Notes under the pieces: model-generated | Told to the model about the DNA's origin: nothing | Databases searched by the model: none | Seen by the model: the letters and a program-made list of their open reading frames with translations, nothing else | Position numbers and translations under genes: made by a program | NCBI RefSeq assembly: GCF_023856365.1 | Contig: NC_064551.1 | Span: forward strand, 19,468,349-19,532,348 | Direction of reading: 5' to 3' | DNA length: 64,000 bases | DNA from: Brienomyrus brachyistius | Lineage: Eukaryota > Chordata > Actinopteri > Osteoglossiformes > Mormyridae | In this document: positions 39,101-50,911 of the stretch, piece by piece | How positions within the stretch are numbered: position 1 is the stretch's first letter | Layout of the letters: each line of letters opens with the position of its first letter

Positions 39101-42100
39101 CAGAAAACAATGTTGTCTTTGGTTAAAAATAGATTTTCTTCCTGGTTTACAGAAATATTAGTAATGTTGTATTGGTTTTGTCATCGATAAAAAAACATTG
39201 GATGTCTTCTACTCAAGTGCTGCTATTAATAAATATCTTTTATTAAATTGTTCATTTCACACTAATATTATTCCTTTGAAAGCTTTGAATAAGGTGGATA
39301 GTATTTAAATCCAAATACCACGATATTTTAACGTCTCTCATTTACTTGCTCGCGGTGATTTTCCTTCATTAAAATATTTCATGGGGGTTAATTAGCCGTC
39401 TAATTGAATATTCATTGTATTAATCAGCATTAGTTGAAATTTTCCTCTTTGAATGCTTCCTGTCAATTGATTGCTCAAATAGTAACTGAGATTCATCTGC
39501 TGGAACTGAATTATAGGCTGATTAATTTTGTTTAGGAGTGCGTCCACACTACATGACACTATCAATCAGAAGGTTAAAGGTCAGGAATGGCGCTTGGCTG
39601 TCTCTGCCTGCAGGTGTCATGTCATGTCAGAGGGTCTTGAAAACCTGGCTGTGGGTCTTTACTGCTGTCGTGTGTCTTTGCAGTTTGTCAAGTTCGCTAA
39701 CATCGAAGAGGACACGCCCTCCTACCACCGCAGCTATGATTTCTTTGTATCCCGCTTCAGCGAGATGTGTCACTCGACCTACGAAGACCCTGACATCCGC
39801 ACAAAGTGAGCCAGGCCGGTGGGGGCTGTCTGAACGCCACTACTGCTTATGGACAGATAAAACTGCCTTGGTTTTGTTGTATCCCAATCAGTTTTCATGT
39901 TTTTGCCCCGTAACATTTCCGTATCCTTAAAAGACTTAAAGTCTGCTTTATAGTCTGCAAAGTTTTAGGGCCCAAAGTCGTGCCAAAGGGAGTAACTCTC
40001 ACCGCTCTCTAATCTACCTGAAATGCCTTGAAATTCCAGTCATTACGTCCGTGACATGGTGAGGTCACCTTGTAACATAATCCTTATTGCCCACCTGCCT
40101 GTACGGTTCTGTCTGCAGAATGCAGGACAGGGTTGGGACGTGTAGGGCAAGCTGACCAATCAGAGCACGCTGAGGTAATCGATGATGTGGCTAAAACCTA
40201 TAACGGAGACTGTGAGATAGAGTTATAGACATTATGACTAGAGATATATAGTATGAGAGAAGTAATGTTTTTATTGAGCACTAACACATCCATGTCTATT
40301 ATAGTCGACCCCAGAAATAAAACTCTGAGCAGTGAAAATAAGCATAATAGGGTCCCTTTAAAGACTGCTTTGCTCTATCTGCCTTGGAGTTTATAATTTC
40401 TACATAGTGCCAATAAAGCCATTTACTGCTCCCTCCCAGGATCCGCATGGCAGGAATCAGGGGCCTGCAGGGGGTGGTGCGCAAGACAGTGAATGATGAG
40501 CTACAGGCCAATATCTGGGACCCGCAGCACATGGACAAGATCGTCCCGTCACTGCTGTTCAACCTCCAGCAGGGCGAGGGGACTGAGAGGTCAGTCTGGC
40601 TTGCAGCTAAATGCTAGCTTTGGTTTTAATGTGCTCATCAAAAGCTTTGGTGCACAAATCTGACTTCAGGTAGTGAGTTGCCACAGTAACAGTCACATGA
40701 CACAAGAAGCTGCCTGTACGGTCAGGAAGTGTTTCTGAGTGGGGATTGACATGACACTGTAATACCATCCTGGGCTCAGTGAATGAAAGTGATGCTCAGT
40801 GATAATTTAGAAATAGGCTAAAAATCAATACCACCTTTTGTAGGAAACTACAGTTTGTTCTGATGTACAATGCACATCCCATAATATGATGAGGGAATAA
40901 GGAGGATGTGGCACGTTTCCCTGATCCTTTATACTTTGAGGACAGATGCTGGGTGTGATCCTGTGGTCTGAGGCTGGTTTCAGGAACTCGGGGCTGATGA
41001 CAGTTACAGTGGATGTTGGTGCAGGTTACAGGGCGTACTGATGCAAGTTAGGGTGGGTGTTGGTGCAGGTTACAGTGCGTACTGATGCAAGTTAGGGTGG
41101 GTGTTGGTGCAGGTTACAGTGCGTACTGATGCAAGTTAGGGTGGGTGTTGGTGCAGGGTACAGTGCGTACTGATGCAAGTTAGGGTGGGTGTTGGTGCAG
41201 GTTACAGTGCGTACTGATGCAAGTTAGGGTGGGTGTTGGTGCAGGTTACAGTGCGTACTGATGCAAATTAGGGTGGATGCTGATGTGAGTTATGTTGGGT
41301 ACCGATGTCAGTTGTGGCGGGGGGAGGGGGGCTGAGGTGAGTTATGGTCAGTGCTAGGGCTGAACGATTTATCTGTTTCAAATTGAAATCACAATTTGAC
41401 ACAATATGATTAGCAAATCTCAAAGGCTACTGTTTAGAATATGTACTATACAGCACATTTGATCCAAGGTTTAAAGCTGTAGTGAGAATAGTTTTACAAA
41501 TTTAGATGTCGTCCTCCTTGTGTGACAGTCCTTCTCGAATCAGAAGTGCCATGCTCCTTGTGTGACAGTCCTTCTCACCAATCAGAAGTGCCATGCTCCT
41601 TGTGTGACAGTCCTGCTCACCAGTCAGAAGTGCCATGCTCCTGGCGTGCCAGTCATGCTCACCAATCATAATACAACTGTGTATATACCCACAAACAACA
41701 AACACGTGAAACCCAAGGAAAATGTTACATTCACAGTGTAAGAAAATACTGATTCCTTTGCTGTAAGTGAATTATCTGCCTGTTTCATGGTCAGGGATTG
41801 TTTACAGAAAGATCCTGTTATTAGGGGTCCAAACAAAGTTATCCGCAGGATCCCGATTGCTTTGTCTTACTGAAACTGTTTTATTTTCATTAGTTTATTT
41901 AACCTAACACAGCTTTTGTGATAATCTTTTTATGTTCAGGGATGCGCACAACTGGTATGCAAGTACGCATTCACATTTAAAAGCGATACATGTAGCCATC
42001 GATAAGGGCAGCGACGCAAATGAATTCTTATTTTATGTGCATTTGCGCTGATATGACAAGAAATTATCATGCATTTTAACCTTCATATGCTAATTTGTAC

Positions 42101-44222
42101 TTCATTTGCGGTATAATGTTTAAAATAGCAGAGCAATATGCACATAAAATACAGACGCATTTGCACTGTTACAACAATCGATTGGCACGCATATGGCTTT
42201 TAAAGGTGAATGCGTACTTGTGTGCCAGTAATGTGCATCCTTGTGATATCACAAATTTTAAATAAAAATGATTTTGCAATATCTGTCAGAAAAAAAATAT
42301 CTTGAGTACTGATGTCAGTTGTGTTCAGTACTGATGTCAGTTATTTTGGATACTGATGTGAGATTTGCTGATTGCTGATGTCAGTTATGCTGGGTATTGA
42401 TGTCAGTTTTGCATGAATCTGTGGAGGAAGGTGGGGGTGATGCAGGTTGGTAAGAAAGGAAACGGCACATGTGATTAATGGCTGGGGATCGCCCAGCAAA
42501 AGCGTGGGTGGGTCTGTTGTAATACTGAGGGACATCAATACCCCTCCCCTCCCCCCCAACCCCAGCCGCTCACCGTCACCGCTGCAGACCGCAGAGAAGG
42601 AACGGGAGCGTGAGAGCCCGGCTGAGCTGACAGAACGTTGCTTCAGGGAACTGCTGGGCCGAGCAGCCTACGGCAACATCAAGAATGCTGTCACACCCGT
42701 GCTTACGTGAGTGTCTGTGGGCGTGGCCAACTGGGTGTGGTCAAGAGGGGCGTGGCCTATGTTGGCGAATATTAGGAGCAGGTATCAGATTTCCCCACAC
42801 AGGAGACACTAAGGCTGCAGCCTCATGTATCATTTCCACTTTTAAATGCTTTTTTTTTTTACTACTACTTAAAATGGGGTTGAAACGAGCTCCGCGTCTC
42901 TGTTGGCTCTGCTGCTGCCCTTCGTTCGTGTTTTGGGAAAATGCCAAGCGAGATTTAACCGGAGAAGTTCGGAGATCGGAAGCACCTCGTGTCACTGCCA
43001 TTCCGTGACGGAGGTTATTAACTGCGGGGGGCACCGCCTGTCCTGCCAGGGAGGGCCTTGGAGTGCAGTGAGAATTACGGCCTGGTCACATGGTGTTGCG
43101 GACCTGAAAGCCATACTGAGGAGTGTGACCCTGGCTGTATATCAGCTGATTTATATCTACCTCTTGTCCAGGCTCTCATTAACTCTCTGCCTCGAGTCTC
43201 TAAAAGTTCCCTTATTTTGTCTTTCTTTGTAAATCTCCCATCTCTCTCTAATCCTCTCTCTCTGTCTAACTCTGTATTTTTATCACTCTCTCCCTGACTC
43301 CATTTTCACTCTCAAATAAACAAGCTTTATTTTCCTGACACATAGTAGTGCTGCCAAGCCAATACATTTATCGTGTAATGGCTTCTGAAATATTAACAAT
43401 ATGAAATTAGAAATGTATCTCTATGTGCTTCTGTGCCCCAGCCCAGCCTCACGGTGTTAACTCTGTTTTACGTGCTGTTTGTTCAGGCACTTGGATAACC
43501 ACTCCCTGTGGGAGGGTAAGACCTTTGCCGTCCGCTGCTTTAAGATCATCATGTACTCCATCCAGGTGGGTGGGGGTCGCTCGGGGCTTGCGGAAAGTGA
43601 CCCCCGTGCTCCCCATGTCTGTCGTGCCAAATGCTCTCTGTCGTCCCTTCCAGTCCCAGCATTCCCATCTCGTGATCCAGCAACTACTGGGCCACCTGGA
43701 CGCCAACAACAAGAACTCGGCGATGGTGCGAGCCGGGATAGTGGAGGTACTGCTGGAGGCAGCGGCCATCGCTGCGAGCGGCTCTGTGGGTGAGTAGGCC
43801 ACGAATCAAGGGCTGCGGAGATGACTGAAGGATTTAAGGTGGGCCGGGGAGACAGTGCGTGACTGTAAGAATACAAGAAGTCCACCTTAAAAACTTGGCT
43901 CACTTCCTTGTAGTGTACAGTAACCTTAAAATAATCTGTGAATGGTTAGGGTTAGGGTTAGGGGAGGACAAAGCGGACCCCTGAGGGGTGAACACTTAGG
44001 GTTGGGTCTCTCTGCGCCTCCATGTGCCCGCTGCATCCTCCAGGTCCCACGGTGCTGGAGGTGTTTAACACCCTCCTCAGGCACCTGCGCCTCAGCGTGG
44101 ACTACGAGCTCACCGGCTCCTACGAATCCTGCAGCAACGTCGGGGCCCGAATCATCAAGGAACACGAGGAGAGGAAGCTGCAGGAGGCTGTCATCAGGAC
44201 CATCGGTGAGGGACTGCAAGGG

Positions 44223-44272
<50 letters not shown>

Positions 44273-47200
44273 TGCACAGTGACAAGTTCTGTTCCTTAAC
44301 GCAGCCTGTCCCCATTTTCTGTTCTGTATAATCTTTTATTGAGAAGATTAATTAATGCAGTTATAATTATGCCATTGAGTTCTTACTGCATGTCTGTCTA
44401 AGGGGATCTTTCCCCACCTGAATAACATTACCCCCCTCCTCCATCCCGCATGTCGGCAGGGTCATTCGCCAACACTCTGCCCACATACCAGCGGTCCGAA
44501 GTCATGCTCTTCATCATGGGCAAGATCCCAGTTCCTGGGATGCACCCAGTGCCAGTGTCGACCAAATCTGGGTGAGGCTCGCCCCGGGGTCACCCGGCGG
44601 GTCACGGCCCCGCCCCCGATCTCTCGGGCGGCTGCAGGTGACATTCATACCCACTTCACATATACCAGCTGAGCTCCTGCCAAGTGCCATTCGAGGAACA
44701 ATGGAGGGCTTTTCAGTCTGTTCTGATCTCCGTGTTCATAATGGAAAATAACATCAGGTTATTACTGCTTTTGTGTCAGCCCCCCCCAGATTACCCTAAT
44801 TACCTGGGGGAAAAAAACGGGGGGTACTGCGTACCAGGGCATCTAAATCTGCTCGTTGATCTTAAGAGGAATTGTTTAGGCTCCTCAGTAGAGCAGACAG
44901 GAACATCCTAACTGTTTCTGGGTCTCAGATGTCCTGCCTGCGCTGTCAGGTGAGGAGCAGTGAGCTGGCACCTTCTCAATAGAGGGCAGGGTGGCACCTT
45001 GCCACGGTCTGCCTTCCATGACTGACTGTTTGGTTCCTCAAGGGCACCATTGAGGAGCTGCCGTTCGTCTCAGGGAAAAGGAACTTTCATCTGCTGTGAT
45101 CCTCCCTGAAAACCAATATCACCATTTATCACTGCTGAGAGATTTCCATGTGATCTGTTTATGATCCGCTCCTGATCCATTTATGACCCCCCATGATCTG
45201 TTGATGATGGCGTCATAATCCCTTTGCAGTCCCTTACCAGCCCAGTGTAAAGCTGACACCACTGTTCTCTGTTCTTCAGCACTCACAGCTGCACACTTTA
45301 CACACCCCGCTGGTGATCATCTGCTTGCTGGGTTTCAAACATCCACACTTACATATAATGTAGACACAGTCCACCGTCACTGAGATCATGCAGCTTTGTA
45401 ATTGAAGAGCAGTGGTATACAGAGCGATAGGTGCCCTGGTACCTGTGTAAAGGTGTTCCTCAGACTGTAGGTGTCCTGGTAGCTGTGTAAAGGTGTTCCT
45501 CAGACTGTAGGTGTCCTGGTAGCTGTGTAAAGGTGTTCCTCAGACTGTAGGTGCCCTGGTAGCTGTGTAAAGGTGTTCCTCAGACTGTAGGTGTCCTGGT
45601 AGCTGTGTAAAGGTGTTCCTCAGACTGTATGTGTCCTGGTAGCTGTGTAAAGGTGTTCCTCAGACTGTAGGTGTCCTGGTAGCTGTGTAAATGTGTTCCT
45701 CAGACTGTAGGTGTCCTGGTAGCTGTGTAAAGGTGTTCCTCAGACTGTAGGTGTCCTGGTAGCTGTGTAAAGGTGTTCCTCAGACTGTAGGTGTCCTGGT
45801 AGCTGTGTAAAGGTGTTCCTCAGACTGTAGGTGCCCTGGTAGCTGTGTAAAGGTGTTCTTCGGACTGTAGGTGTCCTGGTATCTGTGTAAAGGTGTTCCT
45901 CAGACTGTAGGTGTCCTGGTAGCTGTGTAAAGGTGTTTCATGGCATATATCTTTTTCGTGCCTGTGTAGATATATTGATTATAGTAGATTGAACCTGCAG
46001 CTCCTTACCTGCGTAAAAATGTCTGGTTGTATAAATGTTTCAGTGGCCCTTTCACTCGAAGTCATATCCACCCACTGAATGAGCACAAACTGTTCTGACC
46101 GAAGTCTTGACCTCTCTGATCCTAGTTTGCAGGGCAGCCGGATGATTCAGGTCATGCTGCTGAAGTCACTGTTACAGGTGAGTGGCGGGTATCGTCGTGT
46201 ATGATGAGGCACCCTAACGCGCGTGGTTCGGCCCAGATGAAGAAGCTGCCCAGTGTAAATGGGGTTATTTCCGTGTCCCCCATCTCTTTCTGGGCCTGGT
46301 CCAGGTGACCACAGGCTTTCAGACCACCAACATGCTGACGGCTCTGCCCACCTCGTTCCTGGACCCACTGCTGGCCTTCACCCTTTTGGAGGATGCTGAG
46401 ATCCGCCTACTGGTCCTGGAGATTCTGCTCAGCCTCATAGATCGCCATGACAACTGGCCCAAGTTCAGCTCCATCAGGTAAGGCTCACTGCCTGGTTGAA
46501 TGCTAATGGGAACACAAGGTCCTGCATGGAGTGTTTTGGAACCATTAAAACCATTGTTAGCCAAGAGGTTAAGGTTTGATGTAAATTATTCTGTCCATTT
46601 TCTATATGCGGCTGTTTTGTGCAGGGTGCGGCTGATTTTAATAATATTTGGGGAGAGAAGAAATGCCTCAATGCAGATGATTATGCTGGTGTACATATAT
46701 GCAGGGATTGACATAACTGGTATGCAAGTACACATCTGTGATATCAAGGTTAAAATGTCCAGAAATTTCTTGTCATAACAGTGCAAATGTGCATATGTTA
46801 TGTACACGTTTGGGCCGTTATGGCAAGAAATTACTGTGCATTTGAACCTTTACACTGCAAATGCGTACCTGCGTACTACGTACGTCAGTCGTGTCCTATA
46901 TGGTATGAACTGAGAAACCCAGGTTCACCTGAGCCGCGTCTCTTTGGACTGTGGGAGGAAACGCACATAAAGGGTTTTGGGTTTCAAATTCTATTGTCTG
47001 ATGTATTCTGGGAATACAGTGAAATGTTTGTGCCCCAGGAAGGTGGGAATAATGAAAAGTAATGTGATAAGAGGATGAGGTATCTATACGGATTGGACAA
47101 GCAGAACATGCAGAAACTCCACCCATCCATCCATCCATCCATCCACGCATCCATCCACCCACCCACCCATCCATCCATCCACCCATCCATCCATCTACCT

Positions 47201-50200
47201 ACCTTCCAACCACTTGTCCTGGTCAGCACTGCAGGGTTGAATGTTACCTTTCCTCTTCTGAACAATAATACAACAAAAAAATACTGAATAAGAACATGTA
47301 ATTTCAGCTTGGTGTAGAGCATATGGAAAATAAATTGTAATTAAATCCAGTGTTAACCTCTGGGCAGACATACTGTGTATCACACCACTATAATGCATTG
47401 TCACTAGATCAGTGTCTCTCAGACTGGTTCTTGGGGACCCCAGATAGTTCTTGTTCTTGATTCCCTGGTAGGGAACTGGGAGGAAGTGACCATCTGTGTG
47501 CCCCCGAGGGCCGGGTTGAGGATTCAGCACTATGGCTCACCGCTTTTTTTTCCCTTCATTTGCAGCGGAATCGATCGAAACGTTTTTGTTTATCTCTGTT
47601 TTGCCGGAATGTTTGCTCTTTGTAGCTTTTATCTCTGAGTGAGATAGAGAAATGGAGCTGAGAGGCAGTTCATTACCTCCTTTTTATAAAACACCAGCCG
47701 TTTTCCACAGCAAGGTCAGTTTCCCCCCAACGCATCAGCGAACAGCAGAGATGAGACAGTGACCTTAAAAACCTCAATTTCTCATGGGGGAGGACGGGCA
47801 TGCAGTTGACAAATACGGTTTTGCCTCATTTGGACCAATTTGATTGCGGGTGATCCATGACTGACCCCCGGCTTTCCCCCCCAGCATCTTCTCTGATATC
47901 TCCGTGCTGAAGCTCAGGGTGGACAAGTGCTCTCGGCAAGACAACCTCTTCATGAAGAAGGTGAGCCCGCTAACGCTAATGCTAACGCTAATGCTAACGC
48001 TAATGCTAACGCTAATGCTAACGCTAATGCTAGCTCCAGTGCAAATATGCCCTTGTGACGTGCTCTCTCCCGCCCATGTCCCAGCACTCCCAGCAGCTGT
48101 ACCGGCACATCTTCCTGGCCTGTAAGGAGGAGAGCAGCACCCAGCCACACTTCGAGGCCCTGTACGCCCTGCTGGCCCTCATCAGCGTTGAGCTGGCCAA
48201 CGAGGAGGTGGTGGTGGACCTCATCCGGCTGGCTCTTGCTCTGCAGGTGCCCTCCCCTCCGCCTCCTGTCTTGGTGTAGATGCCCCCAGACACGGAGAAC
48301 TGTGTTTTATCTGTCTCTGCCTCCCACCCCTCCCCCGTCCATAGGACCTGGCACTAACCAATGAGGAGACACTTCCTGCGTACAACCGCTGTGCCGTCCA
48401 CGCCCTCTCCGGCGCCTACCTGAATCTCATCAGTCAGTTGACCACTGTGCCCGCCTTCTGCCAGCATGTGCAAGAGGTACGTGTGTGTGGGTGGGAACTC
48501 TATGTGAGGGAGTGTTTGAGGGGGCCGTGCCTGTCTACCCAGGCTCACCTGCGTGAGGTAACGGCTCCCTTTGCGTCCCCAGGTGATTGAGATGCGTCAG
48601 AAGGAGGTTCCCTTCTTCCTACCAGAGGACGTCTTCGTGGAGAATCCCAGGTCAGTCCATGAAGGCCTCCACCGTCAGTTCCAGCACTGTGCACCCCCTA
48701 GTGATTGCTATAAAAACCCCATTTGGGCTCCAGTGGGGCAACAGCAAACTTGTGGGAAGAGATGGGAGCTGCATCATCTATACATTTTCAGCAAAGCAGT
48801 TTGAGTCTGATCTTCTAGTGGCATCCTACTAAAACCTAATGACATCTCACAGTCAAGCTGATCTGAAATATATAAAATAAATGACTCCACATATGGATTT
48901 CACTTAAAAGTCTACAATCAACACAGATCTCCTGAGCAAAATGGCATTTCAGATTTTAGATGTCTGTGGTCTGGATCATCGTATGTGGTTGCTTGCTTGA
49001 ATTATCTTGACATTTGAAGCCTCAGTTCTAAATTCTTTTCGTCTCAGAATTTTAGTGGTTATGTGTGATGAAGTGCGCTGTATGTTCGGCTCCCGCTGTA
49101 AAGGATCTTGTGAGTTCGATGGGTCTTTTACGTGAATAGGTTAGGGTTTAGGTCAGGGTCACTAAGACCTGGGCTGAGTGTGTTTGAGGTGCCAGTATGG
49201 CGCTGAGTGCTTGAGCGCTAATATCAGCATGCACCCTGAAAATGCGTGCTCTAAAATGATAGATGTAACTTTTCTGCTTCCCTGTTCATTTCACAGGATT
49301 TTAATTATTTTTTCAAATAAATCATCCATTAAAGGATCCTAAAGGACATTAGTGAAGCTAGTATGATTCTTTAGGTCGATCAGTGTCTCCAAATGATGTA
49401 ATTCACCTTCTAGGCATAAGCCTTTTTTAGCCAGGAAGCAGAGGAGATATTCTCTGAAAGCTCTTTGGTCTCATTATCATTAACGGATAACGGCAAACAT
49501 TAGCTGAGTTCACATCCTGTACTTCGCATTGTGGGTGGTTTTAGCAGGATGGATTTCAGCTCCTCCTTGTGTTTGATCATTATGCATTTGGCATCACCCC
49601 TCTCTGAATCTCCTTCAGGATCCCAAAGATCCTGGAGAAGCCGGAAGGTGACGTGCTGTTTCTCCAGAGCAAGATCACAGAAGTGCTTGGGGGCAGTGGC
49701 TATAACACGGACCGGCTGGCTACTCCTTATATCCCACAACTGACCGGTATGTCCCCGCCCACTGGCCGAGCTCCACTCGGAGCAGCTCAAGTGTTCGCTC
49801 CATTCTTTAAAGCTACTTGTCGTTTATTTTGTTCCCCTCAGATGAAGACCGCCTGTCGAAGAGGAAGAGCGTGGGGGAGACCATCTCCCTGCAGGTGGAA
49901 GTGGAATCCAGAAACAGCCCTGAGAAAGAAGAGGTATTAAAAGACAGTAAAACTCTGGCCCCTTGCACACATCCAATTCAAGCCTTCATTCGTTGATTTT
50001 GAGTTAGTTATTTAAATGACCCCGCCTCCGAACTGCCAGTCTCTGCCCCTGGCCAATAGAAACAGCCAGATCTGAGCCATACACTAATGCTATATGTTTG
50101 CCTTGTGTCTGCAGAGGACTCCAGCAGAAGAGATCACATTCGAGACGCTGAAAAATGCCATCGGTAACACGTGTTTTAGCTAATTCTGTTTTAGGTTCAG

Positions 50201-50911
50201 ATTTGCTTGACTAAGTTAACTGATATTTCGGACAATCTCAAGATATTTTATTGTCATTTCATTTGTGCACTTTAGAGCTACGGGATTTTTAGTCGTTCCA
50301 AAATGTTGTGAAAGTGCAGCTTTTTGAAACGTATCCCTTCATTTATCGGGTAACGTAAAAGCAAAAGGGCCTAGGTCATTTGAAAGTCATCTGGCTCCTG
50401 TCTTCCTCTGCATCTGTTCTTCAGTGGACAGTGTCGGCGTGGAGGAGCAGGAGAGGGAGCGCAGACGCCAGGTGGTGGAGAAGTTCCAGAAGGCCCCCTT
50501 TGAGGAAATAGCTGCCCACTGCGGTGCCAGGGTGAGTTATTCGGGCCAGCCGGTGAAATACAGCAGCGCTGAGTTCAGCAGTCCACACAGAAGACTCTGC
50601 ATAACCGTCTCACACAGATGCTTGTGTCTTTTCCAGGCCACACTGCTGCAAAGCAAACTCAATCAGATATTTGAGATAACCATCAGGTAACCCGCTGCCG
50701 CTTAGGGAATGGGGTAGTAGTGTTGAGCTCGGTGCCGATGTAGCTTGATGGCGTTGTCTCCTGTGCAGTTTTGAGGCTAATGGAATCCTTCTCGTACCTC
50801 CCCAGACCACCCCCCAGCCCTTCTGGGACCATCGGCCCAGGATACGGGCAGACCCAGAGCCGCTCGGTGCCCGTCTACGAAATGAAGTTCCCTGACCTCT
50901 GCGTGTACTAG
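28371..50911 (+). CDS. efr3b: EFR3B, plasma-membrane anchor of the PI4-kinase IIIalpha complex
   Basis: Complete, 23 coding exons: 28371-28377, 34345-34421, 35825-35952, 37034-37184, 39684-39805, 40440-40589, 42566-42706, 43487-43565, 43654-43789, 44044-44205, 44460-44571, 46126-46177, 46305-46477, 47885-47960, 48085-48246, 48345-48476, 48583-48650, 49619-49746, 49842-49933, 50115-50163, 50425-50531, 50637-50686, 50806-50911. They total 2460 nt, 819 aa; human EFR3B has 817. Phases join throughout with GT-AG ends. The N-terminus [20 protein letters not shown] holds the cysteine cluster that is palmitoylated in the family, followed by a basic patch. The body is the alpha-helical repeat rod of EFR3 proteins, and the C-terminus ends [11 protein letters not shown]. 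In mammals EFR3 recruits TTC7, FAM126 and PI4KA to make PI4P at the plasma membrane. A second start exon lies at 25089. Several introns hold tandem arrays. Confidence 0.97.
30060..30116. repeat. (AT)n microsatellite
   Basis: Uninterrupted AT dinucleotides over about 57 bp, flanked by 'gtatttt' and 'aaaatagg'. Confidence 0.95.
31740..32270 (+). repeat. efr3b: Degenerate tandem repeat, unit about 43 bp, in efr3b intron 1
   Basis: Successive units carry variants of 'gatggccagtcgttcttc', 'ggttgacttgctgtcgatgg' and 'cggttggcctgctgttgatg'. About ten to twelve units are visible. Units have drifted substantially, so the array is old or decaying. Confidence 0.7.
33070..33250 (+). repeat. tRNA-derived SINE
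   Basis: An A-box-like region 'cactgagtggctccagggct', a degraded B box 'ttacttcaagccccagctt', and the core 'cccttgagcaaggcccttaa' at about 33168. Same family as 9521-9722, inserted in efr3b intron 1. Confidence 0.7.
34718..34866. repeat. Fold-back element of the 'cattataatgcattat' type
   Basis: Left arm agctctcatctataatgcac (34749) and its reverse complement ending at about 34865 flank an AT-rich centre. The same sequence family recurs at 59650-59860. A MITE-like element in efr3b intron 2. Confidence 0.7.
36234..37033 (+). repeat. efr3b: 40-bp minisatellite carrying splice-acceptor-like units, ending at efr3b exon 4
   Basis: About 20 units of roughly 40 bp. A typical unit reads ctgcaggtactgggtgagca followed by 'gtgccctcattctgtctgca'. 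Unit boundaries (the AG) fall at 36240, 36280, 36320, 36360, 36400, 36440, 36480, 36520, 36560, 36600, 36640, 36674, 36714, 36754, 36794, 36833, 36873, 36913, 36953, 36993 and 37033. The last one is the true acceptor of exon 4. Each unit has a pyrimidine-rich run, a CAG-type acceptor and, about 7 nt later, a ggtgagc/gggtaagc donor-like word. Confidence 0.92.
37392..37423 (+). repeat. (GGAT)n microsatellite
   Basis: About seven ATGG/GGAT units in efr3b intron 4, ending near the unit-like words 'ccctcattctgtttcccaca', which resemble one unit of the 36234-37033 array. Confidence 0.9.
37722..38012. repeat. Interspersed repeat, copy 1 of a pair, in efr3b intron 4
   Basis: Starts and ends with TG-rich simple sequence. 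Contains 'cacattgtggggactaaatg', 'tctggtccccacaat', 'ggttagggctgtgtagg' and 'cccatagaaatgaatgga'. A diverged copy lies at 38555-38850 in the same orientation. A common fish repeat associated with TG tracts. Confidence 0.65.
38555..38850. repeat. Interspersed repeat, copy 2 of a pair, in efr3b intron 4
   Basis: Shares 'acattgtggggacca', 'caggtccccacaaagat', 'ggttagggctgggtagg', 'gttgggattagagttttc' and 'ccatagaaatgaatgga' with 37722-38012, again bounded by TG repeats. Confidence 0.65.
41015..41278 (+). repeat. efr3b: 44-bp minisatellite, six copies, in efr3b intron 6
   Basis: Units begin 'gttggtgcaggttacagtgc' at 41015, 41059, 41103, 41147, 41191 and 41235. Copies are nearly identical, so the array is recent. 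Related 'tactgatgtcagtt' words recur downstream at 42305-42405. Confidence 0.95.
41514..41670. repeat. efr3b: 42-bp tandem repeat, about four copies, in efr3b intron 6
   Basis: Units start 'ctccttgtgtgacagtcc' at 41514, 41554, 41596 and 41638. Because 42 is a multiple of three, the minus strand stays open and shows a 14-residue repeat, but nothing suggests it is translated. Confidence 0.9.
44225..44269. repeat. (GT)n microsatellite next to the efr3b exon 10 donor
   Basis: About 22 GT units starting about 20 nt after the donor at 44206-44207, in intron 10. Confidence 0.95.
45431..45938 (+). repeat. efr3b: 40-bp minisatellite, about 12.5 copies, in efr3b intron 11
   Basis: The unit is gtgtcctggtagctgtgtaa followed by 'aggtgttcctcagactgtag', repeated from 45431 with only a few substitutions per copy. 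Highly homogeneous, so recent expansion or gene conversion is likely. Not a CRISPR: there are no unique spacers. Confidence 0.97.
47121..47200. repeat. (CATC)n microsatellite in efr3b intron 13
   Basis: Imperfect CATC/CACC tetranucleotides over about 75 bp. Confidence 0.9.
47967..48031 (+). repeat. efr3b: 12-bp tandem repeat in short efr3b intron 14
   Basis: The unit gctaacgctaat is repeated about five times, starting 7 nt after the exon 14 donor (47961). Intron 14 is only 124 nt, so the array makes up about half of it. Confidence 0.95.

Noticed and set aside
41502..41705. Open frame with a 14-residue repeated peptide on the minus strand
   Set aside because: It is a by-product of a 42-bp tandem repeat in an efr3b intron; no start context, conservation or splice support.
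45431..45938. CRISPR-like regular array
   Set aside because: Units are contiguous 40-bp copies without unique spacers, in an intron of a vertebrate gene. It is a minisatellite.
46126..46132. Alternative CAG acceptor 7 nt inside efr3b exon 12
   Set aside because: Using the CAG at 46130-46132 shifts frame and hits a stop within a few codons; the TAG acceptor at 46123-46125 keeps phase.
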